Assembly: GCA_020860645.1 (NCBI GenBank)
Contig: JAJBTX010000099.1
Location: forward strand, 595-37,021
Origin: Lachnospiraceae bacterium
GTDB lineage: Bacteria > Bacillota > Clostridia > Lachnospirales > Lachnospiraceae
Length of the DNA stretch: 36,427 bases
Direction of reading: 5' to 3'
Part shown: one piece after another, positions 1 through 10,184 of the stretch
Numbering within the stretch: position 1 is the stretch's first letter
Layout of the letters: the number at the start of each line of letters is the position of its first letter
Made by a program: the position numbers and the translations under genes
The notes under the pieces: model-generated
What the model was told of the DNA's origin: nothing
Seen by the model: only the letters and a program-made list of their open reading frames with translations
Databases searched by the model: none

Positions 1-2
1 GT

Positions 3-413
3 AAAGGAGGCAATGAAGATATTGTCTATTTTGGAGAAGAAACCGAGGAAGTGCTGCGGAACTATCTGGATGAACGGCTCATGATGAAGCCGGAAAAAGG
101 ACATGAGAACGCGCTGTTTATCTCGCAGAACAACACGCGGATTACAGTGCGCTCTGTTGAGCGTCTTGTGAAGAAATATGCATCCACCACCACGGTCAAG
201 CGAATCACACCGCATAAGCTGCGCAGTACCTATGGCACAGCACTCTATCAAGAAACTGGCGATATTTATCTGGTCGCCGATGTGCTCGGCCATAAGAATG
301 TCAATACAACACGGAAACACTATGCGGCGATGAAGGAGGAAAATAAACGCAGAGCCGCGAATATTGTGCAGCTTCGCGAGAAAAAGCCCGATGGCCAGGA
401 TACAGATTCTTGA
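3..413 (+). CDS. Tyrosine recombinase/integrase, C-terminal part (5' end outside window)
   Basis: This is the catalytic end of a phage-integrase-family tyrosine recombinase, which cuts and rejoins DNA through a covalent tyrosine intermediate. The frame is open from the left edge, so the GTG at 51 is internal and the gene starts upstream of the window. Visible catalytic-domain features are a beta-hairpin-like GKGGNEDIVYF at the very start, the box II motif HKLR (His-x-x-Arg), LGHKN with the second histidine, and HYAAM with the nucleophile tyrosine. A basic tail follows. With only the C-terminal part visible I cannot tell a XerC/D-like housekeeping enzyme from the integrase of a mobile element. 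No attachment site or neighbouring element genes are seen. Family call is firm; role is open. Confidence 0.9.
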   Translation, partial: KGGNEDIVYFGEETEEVLRNYLDERLMMKPEKGHENALFISQNNTRITVRSVERLVKKYASTTTVKRITPHKLRSTYGTALYQETGDIYLVADVLGHKNVNTTRKHYAAMKEENKRRAANIVQLREKKPDGQDTDS

Positions 414-626
414 CTTCGAAACTCATTGTTATGAAAAAAATGAACGTTCCTCTCGAAACGCATGATGAATTTCAGCACCGGCACGAAGACGTGTATTTAC
501 ATATAAGTATACATAATAATGTTATGGATACTACGACTTCCTTCATCAGGCAATGTATGTGACAGTCAGCTTGTCATACGGGATATAGAAAGCGAATATC
601 TGTGTATGTAGGTGGGACTGAGGCAT

Positions 627-1556
627 TCAGGATTGTTCTTCGATAAAATCGCTAATTTTACGCTCACTGAGCACAAGCTGCGAAGCCCACATGAACAGTG
701 TACTGTATGACGCCGCCGCACAGGCGTAGCGACATGCATCGGCAAAGTGATCGCCTGCCAGAATGCGCGACAGGAAAACAGCAACCATGCAGTCTCCCGC
801 GCCGGTCGTATCGACTGGCTTTACCGGAATTGCCGGAATCCAGCCGGAAAAGGTATCGTCCAGACAGAAGCATCCTTTCCCGCCGCACTTGATAATGACA
901 TGGCGGGCGCCAAGATCGTGATATACCCTTGCCGCGGACTCTGCGTCGTTCGTACCGGTCATGGGCAGCGCGTCGTAAAGACTGGGAAGAAAATAGTCAA
1001 GATAAGGGAGAAATGGCCGGATTCCGGGCAGTCCCTGGCCGAGCTTATCGGAGGCAAGATCCGCGAAAATCAGTATTCCATTTTCCTTTGCATGCCTCAG
1101 ATATTCCTCCAGGCCGTCCTGTTCCAGGTTCGTCATAGAAAACAGACTTGCCAGGGAAATCGCCTGGCAGTCTGCCGGAAATTCGTCCGGCAGATCCTCT
1201 TTCGCTAACGTACTGTGTGCACCCTTTACAGAAAAGGTGCGGCGCTCTCCCACCCCATTTACAAGGACAAGAGAAGCAGTGGTCTGAAAATCCGTTTTCC
1301 GACGCAGAAAACGAGTATCGATGCCGCGGTTACGCAGAGCGTCCTCGAGCAGCTGCCCGTTCTGATCATCCCCGACACAGCCGCAGAGGTAAACTTCATT
1401 ACCGAGCGCAGCCAGATGAACGCTCTGGTTCACCGCGTCGCCGCCCGGTACGATATGGATATCGGAAATTCGTTGTTTTTCTTTCCATGTCACGCTGGCT
1501 TCCACGGGACAGGCAGTGATGTCGATCACCGCAGAGCCAATACACAATACACTCAT
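627..1556 (-). CDS. PfkB-family carbohydrate/nucleoside kinase
   Basis: A 309-residue sugar kinase of the ribokinase/PfkB family, which transfers a phosphate from ATP to a sugar or nucleoside in the cytoplasm. The N-terminal substrate-binding glycine motif is GGDAVN (residues 38-43). The C-terminal PfkB signature is DTTGAGD (249-255), where Asp255 is the expected catalytic base and GAGD forms the anion hole. Length is normal for the family. Substrate cannot be assigned: no transporter or pathway gene sits beside it. The start is ATG at 1556; no strong Shine-Dalgarno is visible, so the start is somewhat uncertain. It lies 126 bases downstream of the large activase fusion on the same strand, and no clear terminator separates them, so co-transcription is possible. 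Confidence 0.88.
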   Translation of the reverse strand: MSVLCIGSAVIDITACPVEASVTWKEKQRISDIHIVPGGDAVNQSVHLAALGNEVYLCGCVGDDQNGQLLEDALRNRGIDTRFLRRKTDFQTTASLVLVNGVGERRTFSVKGAHSTLAKEDLPDEFPADCQAISLASLFSMTNLEQDGLEEYLRHAKENGILIFADLASDKLGQGLPGIRPFLPYLDYFLPSLYDALPMTGTNDAESAARVYHDLGARHVIIKCGGKGCFCLDDTFSGWIPAIPVKPVDTTGAGDCMVAVFLSRILAGDHFADACRYACAAASYSTLFMWASQLVLSERKISDFIEEQS

Positions 1557-1682
1557 GATTATATATCCAGTTATTACAGTTATTCAGCACTGTCGGTTAA
1601 ATTTATTTTTCAGCAGATTGTTAACTGCAAGAAAGTGTAGACGGATTGTGACAGCGGCCTTGCAGTATACGATATTGGGCAG

Positions 1683-4600
1683 TCACGCGCCGCGCTGCTG
1701 ACTCTTCTGTTCCAGTTCATTTTCCCGCCTGCTCTCCTCCTCCGCGGCCCGCGCGTTCATGATCAGCATCTGCAGGCGGTTTTCAATATTCGCGAAGCTG
1801 ACGTCCGGATCGTAGTCGAGAGGCAGGATCTGCACGTTCGGGTAGAGCTCCTTCAGCCTCTTTGCGATACCGCGACCGACGACATGATTCGGCAGGCAGC
1901 CGAAGGGCTGCAGAATGATGAAGGCCTTGCAGCCATGCTTCGCATGGTGCAGGATCTCGCCCGGGATCAGCACGCCCTCGCCGGCATCAAAGGTATGATG
2001 GATGATCGGATCACTCTCCTTCACCAGATCCTGCATCCTGCAGGCCGGCTCGTAGAGCGGATGATCCTTCGCGATGGAATCGGTTATGTTGTGCGCCCAG
2101 TTGAACACCACATCGACCGTCTTAAACCAGACATTTTTGTCGAGAGGACGGTCAAGATGATATTCCCGGATCTGCGCGCCCTGATAAAAATAGGTCTTGC
2201 GGATCACATCGGTCATTTTTGCCTCGATGATCTCAAAGCCGTTTTTCTCAAGGTAATCCTCGATGTCATGGTTCGCGCCCGGGTGGAAATTGAGCAGGTA
2301 CTCTCCCACGATCAGCACGCGTGGCTTCGGATTGGAGCGGTCGTATTCCACGCGCTTCATGATCTCGATCGCCTTTTTGAATCCTTTTCTCGTGCCGTGG
2401 ACGCCGTGATACATACCGTCTACCAACGCGTCCATTGCCTCTTCAAAGGCCTGATTCGCGCTGCCGGGCACGGTCTCATAAGGACGAATCTTGCGCAGCA
2501 GCTCCTCCAGCGCGTCGATCATCGGCATGGACTCGGCGAGCAGCACCGATGCACCGATGCTCATCTTATAGCCCGGATGCAGGTGATGGGAATCCGCGTC
2601 GTCATTTGTGACAATCGGGACATCGGCGTAGCCTGCGTCGTCGAGCGCCTTGCGAAGCAGCGCGCTGTAGTGTGTCAGGCGGCAGTCGCCGATGTACTTC
2701 GCCATCGCCACTGCGACGTCCTGTCCGTCGTATTTTCCACTGCGCAGCGCAGCCAGGATCTCGCCGATAACGATCTGCGCCGGGAAACAGATATCGTTAT
2801 GTACATATTTTTTACCAAGCCGGATTGCCTCCTCGCGCCCAACGTCGAGCGGCACGGTGCGCAGCCCCTGGCTCGCGAAGGCTGCCGACATCACCCGGCA
2901 GAATGCATGAGAAGTATTCGGCACAAGGATAATCTTCTCCTTCTTATCTGCCTTCGTAAACTTAGTCGGATAGGGATCGTGAAGCTCCTGCACGGCCAGA
3001 TCCGGATGCTGCCGCCTGCTCATCTCCACCGTTTCGATGAAGGAACGCACGCGGATGCGCAGCGGTCCCTGGATGTCGCTCTCGTCGAGTTTGAGGACAA
3101 GCGGCGTCTTGCCGGAGATTTCCTTCATCAGGCGAATAATCTCATCGGAGAGATAGGCGTCATGACCGCAGCCAAAGCTCACGATCTGGACATATTCGAG
3201 ATGCTCACTTCTGGCTGCCAGGATCGCCGAGGACAGCATTCTGGCGTGGTAGTTATTGACAATATCGAGCCGACTCATGCTCAGATCCACCTTCGTCACC
3301 TCGGGCAGCGAATCCGCGGTCAGCACCGGGATGCCCATGCTGGTGAACATCTTCGGCAGATCGTGGTTGACGAGCTCGTCGTTCTGATAGGGGCGCGAGG
3401 CCAGTACGACGGCATAGCTCCCTTTTGTCGTCACTTCGTCGAGGATCTTCTGCCCTTCTGCTTTCAGGCTGCTCTCAAAGCTCTCCTGCGCCGCGTCAGC
3501 GGCTTCCATGGCCTGCCTGGTCAGCTCCTGTGAAATGCCAAAAGTCTCCTCCATATAGGCGGTAAGCTGACGGTTGCGGTCCTTCTTCTTGTACCAATGG
3601 AACAGCGGCGCATCGTAGGGGATGTTCCAGCGCCGCTCCGGATTGTCGGAATTGCGCACGACGATCGGATAGCCCTTGACGATCGCGCACATCGACTCGC
3701 TTGTGTCCGCCGTGTTTTCCGAGGTCACGGTCGTGATCGTCGGCATGAAAATGCGGTCGACGCCGTGCTTAACCAGATTGCGGATGTGGCCGTGCACCAG
3801 CTTTGCCGGGAAACACACCGTATCGGAGGTTACAGCGGAAAGCCCGCTCTCATAGATCTTCCGCGTGCTCTTGTCGGAGATGCGCACCGAAAAGCCCAGC
3901 GCGCGGAAAAAGGTCGTCCAGAAGGGCATCGTCTCCCAGAAGGAAAGCACGCGCGGAATTCCGATGGTGATATCTCTTTGCGGTGCAAGCTGCGGGTACG
4001 GATAATCCTGGAACAGCAGCTTCTCCCGCGTGTCGAAGAGATTCGGGACAGACTCCATGCCCTGATTCGTCTCCTTCAGCTTTTTGCGCACCGCCTCATC
4101 CTTCGGGTCGCCGAGGATCTCGCCGCGCTCGCAGCGGTTATTGGTAACCCAAGAATTGCCATTGGAGAAACGGACAATCGCGCGTTTGCAGTGATTCGTG
4201 CAGAAAGGACAGGGCAGATTCGCCTCCCGCGTGTAGGAGAAATCGTCCATCGCGTCGAGGCCGATAAAGCTGCTTTTACTCTCCTGCCGCTGATGCTGCT
4301 CCTTCGTGAGCAGCGCTACGCCGATCGCGCCCATGATACCGGGATACGGTGCGCGGATCACTTCCTTGCCGAGATACTGTTCCAGCGCGCAGAGCACCGC
4401 GTCGTTTTCAAAGGTGCCGCCCTGCACGACGATGCGGTCGCCGAGGGAATCCACATTGGAAATGTGGATGACCTTGGTAAATACATTTTCAATGATGGAG
4501 CGACAGAGCCCCGCCATGATATCCTCGGGGAGCCGTCCGTTGCGCTGCTCGGTAATGATGCTGCTGTTCATAAAGACGGTGCAGCGGCTGCCGAGCGCAG

Positions 4601-6107
4601 CGGGATTCTTTGAGGAGAAGGCGGCCTCGGCGATCTCCTTCATCGGAATATGCAAAGACGAGGCAAAATTGCTCAGGAAGGAGCCGCAGCCCGAAGAGCA
4701 GGCCTCGTTGACCAGAATATTCGTGATAATGCCGTGGTCGAGCCAGATCGCCTTCATGTCCTGGCCGCCGATGTCGAGCAGGAAGGTCGCGTCCTCCACA
4801 TATTTGCCCGCAGCGCGCGCGTGCGCGACCGTCTCCACGGCATGACACTCCGTGTCGAAGGCCCTGGCAAACAACATCTCGCCGTAGCCGGTGCTTCCGG
4901 CTGCAATGATGTTCAGCGTCGCCCCGGCCTCGCGATAGCGATCCCGCATCGCGATCAACGCCTGCTTTGCGACAGTCAGCGGATCGCCCTCATTGAGGGA
5001 ATAGAAGGAATCGAGAATATTTTCCTCCTCGTCCATCAGCACAAATTTTGTCGTTGTACTGCCGGAATCAATGCCAAGGTAGGCGTTGATCACTTCTCCC
5101 CTCTCCGGCTTCTTCCACGAACAGGCGCTGTGCGCATGGCGCTTTTCAAAGGCGCGCCGCTCCTCCTCTGAGGCAAAGAACGGCTTTGCGCCGCCGATGG
5201 AGCTTCCAGAGAGCGAAAGCTGCTCCTCGGACAGCTTTCTGATCAGATTTGCAGCGTCAAAGCTACGCGTGTCCTCCGCATACATCTGTTCCAGCGACAG
5301 TGCCGCGCCGTAAGCGACCATCAGCTCCGGATGCTCCGGCACGATCGCCTCCTCCTCCGAGAGCTCAAGACGCTCGGAAAAGACCCGGATCAGTGTCGGA
5401 TTGAAGGTCAGGGGGCCTCCCTCGAAGATCACCGGCTTCTCAATGTCCAATCCCTGGGCCAGTCCGCCGATCGTCTGCTTTGCGATCGCGTGGAAGGCCG
5501 ACAGCGCCAGATCCTCCTTTGCGATGCCCTGGTTCAGCAGCGGCTGAATATCAGTCTTCGCGTAGACGCCGCAGCGCCCGGAAATATCGTAAACACAGGT
5601 TCCCCGCGCGGCCAGATCGTCAAACTCCTCCGCGGAGACCTTCAGAATCGAAGCGACCTCGTCGATGAAAGCGCCGGTGCCGCCCGCGCAGCTCCCGTTC
5701 ATGCGCATGTCAGCCACATTCAGAATGCCGCTGTTTTCATCTTCCTTGAAAAAAATCATCTTCGCGTCCTGTCCGCCGAGCTCGATCGCGGTGCGCACAT
5801 GATGGTACTGCTCACGCAATGCAAGTGAATTCGCGACGACCTCCTGGATAAAGGGGACGTCCAGCTGCTCCGCAATCAGCTTCGAGCCGGAGCCGGTCAG
5901 ACAGAGCCGGAGCTTCACATCCGGAAACTCCTTCGAGAGTCTTCGCAGCGCGTCCGCCACGCTCTGTACCTGCGCCGCATTGTGCCGCCGATACTCCGAA
6001 TATACGATTTTCCCACTCTCCGGATTTACCGCGACGATCTTCGTCGTGGTGGAGCCCACGTCGACTCCCGCGAGCAGTATCTGTTTTATGTATTTATCTT
6101 CTGTCAA
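1683..6107 (-). CDS. Giant acyl-CoA dehydratase activase / 2-hydroxyacyl-CoA dehydratase-like fusion (BcrAD/BadFG + DUF2229)
   Basis: A 1474-residue fusion of two ATPase activase modules and two dehydratase-like modules. Module 1 (about 10-290) starts GVDVGSTTTK and has the cluster-binding cysteines NGSCAGG (Cys140) and GRCGV (Cys179). Module 2 (about 343-600) starts GIDSGSTTTK and has Cys470, Cys474 and Cys509. A CPFCTNHC motif (633-640) plus Cys659 follows. Then come a DUF2229/HgdB-like part with VCFPAKLV (Cys765) and a second, similar part with ICFPAQIV. Activases of this ASKHA family use ATP hydrolysis to push an electron from a 4Fe-4S cluster onto a partner dehydratase; here both are in one chain. 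The physiological substrate is unknown. The start appears to be TTG at 6107 behind a weak AGAGG. The length is usual for this COG1924-COG3580-COG3581-type fusion. Family confident, function not. Confidence 0.9.
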   Translation of the reverse strand: MTEDKYIKQILLAGVDVGSTTTKIVAVNPESGKIVYSEYRRHNAAQVQSVADALRRLSKEFPDVKLRLCLTGSGSKLIAEQLDVPFIQEVVANSLALREQYHHVRTAIELGGQDAKMIFFKEDENSGILNVADMRMNGSCAGGTGAFIDEVASILKVSAEEFDDLAARGTCVYDISGRCGVYAKTDIQPLLNQGIAKEDLALSAFHAIAKQTIGGLAQGLDIEKPVIFEGGPLTFNPTLIRVFSERLELSEEEAIVPEHPELMVAYGAALSLEQMYAEDTRSFDAANLIRKLSEEQLSLSGSSIGGAKPFFASEEERRAFEKRHAHSACSWKKPERGEVINAYLGIDSGSTTTKFVLMDEEENILDSFYSLNEGDPLTVAKQALIAMRDRYREAGATLNIIAAGSTGYGEMLFARAFDTECHAVETVAHARAAGKYVEDATFLLDIGGQDMKAIWLDHGIITNILVNEACSSGCGSFLSNFASSLHIPMKEIAEAAFSSKNPAALGSRCTVFMNSSIITEQRNGRLPEDIMAGLCRSIIENVFTKVIHISNVDSLGDRIVVQGGTFENDAVLCALEQYLGKEVIRAPYPGIMGAIGVALLTKEQHQRQESKSSFIGLDAMDDFSYTREANLPCPFCTNHCKRAIVRFSNGNSWVTNNRCERGEILGDPKDEAVRKKLKETNQGMESVPNLFDTREKLLFQDYPYPQLAPQRDITIGIPRVLSFWETMPFWTTFFRALGFSVRISDKSTRKIYESGLSAVTSDTVCFPAKLVHGHIRNLVKHGVDRIFMPTITTVTSENTADTSESMCAIVKGYPIVVRNSDNPERRWNIPYDAPLFHWYKKKDRNRQLTAYMEETFGISQELTRQAMEAADAAQESFESSLKAEGQKILDEVTTKGSYAVVLASRPYQNDELVNHDLPKMFTSMGIPVLTADSLPEVTKVDLSMSRLDIVNNYHARMLSSAILAARSEHLEYVQIVSFGCGHDAYLSDEIIRLMKEISGKTPLVLKLDESDIQGPLRIRVRSFIETVEMSRRQHPDLAVQELHDPYPTKFTKADKKEKIILVPNTSHAFCRVMSAAFASQGLRTVPLDVGREEAIRLGKKYVHNDICFPAQIVIGEILAALRSGKYDGQDVAVAMAKYIGDCRLTHYSALLRKALDDAGYADVPIVTNDDADSHHLHPGYKMSIGASVLLAESMPMIDALEELLRKIRPYETVPGSANQAFEEAMDALVDGMYHGVHGTRKGFKKAIEIMKRVEYDRSNPKPRVLIVGEYLLNFHPGANHDIEDYLEKNGFEIIEAKMTDVIRKTYFYQGAQIREYHLDRPLDKNVWFKTVDVVFNWAHNITDSIAKDHPLYEPACRMQDLVKESDPIIHHTFDAGEGVLIPGEILHHAKHGCKAFIILQPFGCLPNHVVGRGIAKRLKELYPNVQILPLDYDPDVSFANIENRLQMLIMNARAAEEESRRENELEQKSQQRGA

Positions 6108-6274
6108 TCCTGTGTACCTCTGTTAAACTGTCCATAAAGGGACAGTCCTTTCCCATCTATATGCGAACGTCTGACCTTGTTCCGTCCATTTCCAAAAAGA
6201 AATACAGCCCTTTGCAGATATCTCTGTAAAGTCTGTCTTTCTCTCCTGCAGTTATTCAAAACTACCTGCTCTAT

Positions 6275-6303
6275 ATTATAGTTTAACAACTTTGGATTGT
6301 CCA
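6275..6303 (-). promoter_or_regulatory. Sigma-A promoter of the activase fusion gene
   Basis: On the minus strand the -35 is TGGACA (6303-6298) and the -10 is TATAAT (6280-6275), with 17 bases between them. The predicted start leaves a leader of roughly 160 bases before the TTG start at 6107, unusually long for this window. Confidence 0.7.
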
Positions 6304-6332
6304 TGAATGTGGCGAATTTTAACAGAAATTTT

Positions 6333-6360
6333 ACAGAAAGCCGGAGGTTAATCCTCCGGC
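6333..6360 (-). terminator. Hairpin at the end of the zinc-ribbon gene
   Basis: GCCGGAGG (6340-6347) pairs with CCTCCGGC (6353-6360) in an 8-bp stem with a 5-base loop that contains the stop codon. On the minus strand it is followed by CTTTCTGT, a weak T-tract. Probable intrinsic terminator. Confidence 0.6.
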
Positions 6361-6542
6361 CTGTCGACTTTCAGTGGCTGCTGCTCTTCCGCCTTAAACA
6401 CGTAACCGCAGGCGCAGGTGGCGTCCTCCACGATCCTGCCCGCGACGGTGAACACCTCAACCTCTTTTCCGCAGGTCGGGCATGCACGCTCCTCCAGCAC
6501 CGGTGTCTTGTACTTGCTCTCGCAACCGTCCATAACTGCCAT
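6348..6542 (-). CDS. Small zinc-ribbon protein, function unknown
   Basis: A 64-residue protein with two cysteine knuckles, CPTCG (21-25) and CACG (43-46). Together they can form a treble-clef or zinc-ribbon site binding one metal ion. An acidic and polar tail follows. The start is ATG at 6542 because AGGAGG lies a few bases upstream; a longer reading from GTG at 6560 would run through that ribosome binding site. It has its own promoter and its stop codon lies inside the loop of a terminator hairpin, so it is probably monocistronic. It is upstream of, and codirectional with, the activase fusion. I do not recognise a named family, and a role as metal chaperone or regulator would be a guess. Confidence 0.8.
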   Translation of the reverse strand: MAVMDGCESKYKTPVLEERACPTCGKEVEVFTVAGRIVEDATCACGYVFKAEEQQPLKVDRPED

Positions 6543-6637
6543 CTTGTGTCCTCCTTTCACATGTCTGCTGTTTTTTAGTTCGTCATACGTTCCTTTTGAA
6601 AACCTTATCGTTATTTCAGTTCTCCGGAACTATTATC

Positions 6638-6666
6638 ATTATAAACTGCTTCGCCAAAATTTACAA
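6638..6666 (-). promoter_or_regulatory. Sigma-A promoter of the zinc-ribbon gene
   Basis: Minus-strand -35 TTGTAA (6666-6661) and -10 TATAAT (6643-6638) with a 17-base spacer, about 95 bases upstream of the ATG at 6542. It lies back to back with the plus-strand promoter at 6734-6762. Confidence 0.7.
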
Positions 6667-6733
6667 TTCTATTTGTCTGATTTTTCACGAATTTACGAAA
6701 TTTAAAATCACTGTTTCGCACGAAATTTCAAAT

Positions 6734-6762
6734 TTGAACTTTTGTTTTAATCATCGTATACT
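6734..6762 (+). promoter_or_regulatory. Sigma-A promoter of the membrane protein gene at 6810
   Basis: -35 TTGAAC (6734-6739) and -10 TATACT (6757-6762) with a 17-base spacer, about 48 bases before the ATG. The AT-rich stretch just upstream holds two copies of ACGAAATTT, which could be an operator, though simple AT richness may explain it. Confidence 0.7.
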
Positions 6763-6809
6763 ATTGAGGAAAACAGAATGAGTCTATTTAGGAGGGAGAC
6801 GGTGTCACC

Positions 6810-7439
6810 ATGAACGAAGTACCCTATCGCGTATATTTAAAAGAATATAAAAAAGGCGACCAGTTATGGGAGCGCAGTCCGCATCTGGCTTTCGCCATTT
6901 ATACGGTGGTGACGCTGCTGCTCTTCTTTGGCGGAATGTTTGGACTCATTTACGCGGACTGTCCGGCGCCAATTCTGGCAATCTACCTGATCGGAATCTG
7001 GGTCGTCTGTATCGCGCTCGCGGTTTACCGGAATGAGATGTGCAATCTGTCAAAGTCGACCGCCTTTGTCGAGTGGGATGGCGTATTATATTCTGTAAAA
7101 CTGGGTTATGCCAGAGAAATCAATTACCAGACCATGGGCAGCATCCGTGACATTGTACTCATGGGAGCGACGGATGCGCATAACGCCGCCGTCGCGGCGC
7201 AGGTGCAGAGCGCGGAGAAGGAAGTGCGGGAACGGAGAAAATATGCGGAGGCTTACTGCTCTGCCCTCGAGAGTTACCTGCATACCCATGAGCTTCCCGG
7301 CGGTGTGATCGAAATCGTGCGCCTGGCGGATCCCCACATAGAAAAGAAAACTGCCTGGTCGATGTATATTTCGTACCAGGCAGGGAGCGAACGGAAAATC
7401 AGAAAATACCGAAACGCGTACGCTCTGAATCTTGAATAA
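6810..7439 (+). CDS. Two-helix membrane protein of unknown function
   Basis: A 209-residue protein I do not recognise. The first 20 residues are polar, then two hydrophobic segments follow (about 25-48 and 51-70) that read as a transmembrane hairpin. About 135 soluble residues follow, containing a charged helix (around 130-150, rich in Glu, Arg and Lys). Both ends are probably cytoplasmic. The start is well supported by GGAGGG upstream and by a good promoter at 6734-6762. Its stop lies only 15 bases from the convergent atpC stop. The last part of the gene (7351-7383) contains an inverted repeat that looks like the ATP synthase operon terminator on the other strand. It sits alone, with no operon partners to suggest a role. 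Confidence 0.8.
   Translation: MNEVPYRVYLKEYKKGDQLWERSPHLAFAIYTVVTLLLFFGGMFGLIYADCPAPILAIYLIGIWVVCIALAVYRNEMCNLSKSTAFVEWDGVLYSVKLGYAREINYQTMGSIRDIVLMGATDAHNAAVAAQVQSAEKEVRERRKYAEAYCSALESYLHTHELPGGVIEIVRLADPHIEKKTAWSMYISYQAGSERKIRKYRNAYALNLE
7341..7383 (-). terminator. Probable ATP synthase operon terminator, inside the opposite coding sequence
   Basis: CTGCCTGGT (7351-7359) and ACCAGGCAG (7375-7383) form a perfect 9-bp stem with a 15-base loop. Read on the minus strand the hairpin is followed by TTTTCTTTTC. It lies about 70 bases past the atpC stop and inside the plus-strand membrane protein gene. The loop is longer than typical, which lowers confidence. Confidence 0.6.
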
Positions 7440-7454
7440 AACCGTATCTTCTTA

Positions 7455-7871
7455 TCAGTGTGTAAACTTCTCTGTCTCCTTCAGCCGTACCAGCGCTCTG
7501 GCCATGGCCGACTGAGTCATGTAATATTCCTTGATGCTCTGCTGCTGCCGCAGGCGCTCCTGCGCGCGCTCAAGCGCCTCGCGGGCGCGGTTCGCGTCCA
7601 CGTCCTCGGGACGTTCGACGGTATCGACGAGCAGCGTCACACGGTTATTGGCGATCTGGCAGAAGCCCTGCCCGACGACCGCCTCATGCCACTCTCCGCC
7701 CTTCTCGCTCTGCAGGCGCATGGTGCCGGATTTGACGGCGATGACCATTTCCTCATGGTGCGCCATGACCGCGCGTTCCCCGTCAATGGCAGGGATAACG
7801 AGGCAGTTGCACTGTGCATTGTAGAAGACGCCGTTGATGCTCACGATTTTCAGATGAAAAGTTGCCATCAT
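7455..7871 (-). CDS. atpC: ATP synthase F1 subunit epsilon
   Basis: A 138-residue epsilon subunit, the small central-stalk protein that joins gamma to the c-ring and can inhibit ATP hydrolysis. The N-terminal half is the beta-sandwich domain (FHLKIVSINGVFYN to about residue 85; GERAVMAHHEEMVIAVKSG is recognisable). The C-terminal part is a two-helix hairpin rich in Arg, Glu and Gln, including ANRAREALERAQERLRQQ, the usual look of the inhibitory arm. Length is normal. The start is ATG at 7871 or the adjacent ATG at 7868. It is the last gene of the operon, 3 bases after the atpD stop. Confidence 0.95.
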   Translation of the reverse strand: MMATFHLKIVSINGVFYNAQCNCLVIPAIDGERAVMAHHEEMVIAVKSGTMRLQSEKGGEWHEAVVGQGFCQIANNRVTLLVDTVERPEDVDANRAREALERAQERLRQQQSIKEYYMTQSAMARALVRLKETEKFTH

Positions 7872-7874
7872 TCA

Positions 7875-10183
<2,309 letters not shown>

Positions 10184-10184
10184 A

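Noticed and set aside
442-449. GAACGTTC as a LexA box
   Set aside because: The half-sites touch with no 4-base spacer, and no SOS gene start is nearby.
431-562. 43-residue plus-strand ORF after the recombinase (MKKMNVPLETHDEF...)
   Set aside because: No ribosome binding site, no promoter, no recognisable similarity. The 414-626 gap otherwise shows nothing I can support.
1884-3533. A 549-codon open frame on the plus strand
   Set aside because: It lies entirely antisense to the activase fusion, whose domains are unmistakable. Its translation is Arg/His-rich without any domain, as expected of a shadow frame in GC-rich DNA.
6104-6304. 66-codon frame upstream of the activase gene
   Set aside because: It would begin at the -35 of the promoter, so it could not be fully transcribed from it; no ribosome binding site and no family look.
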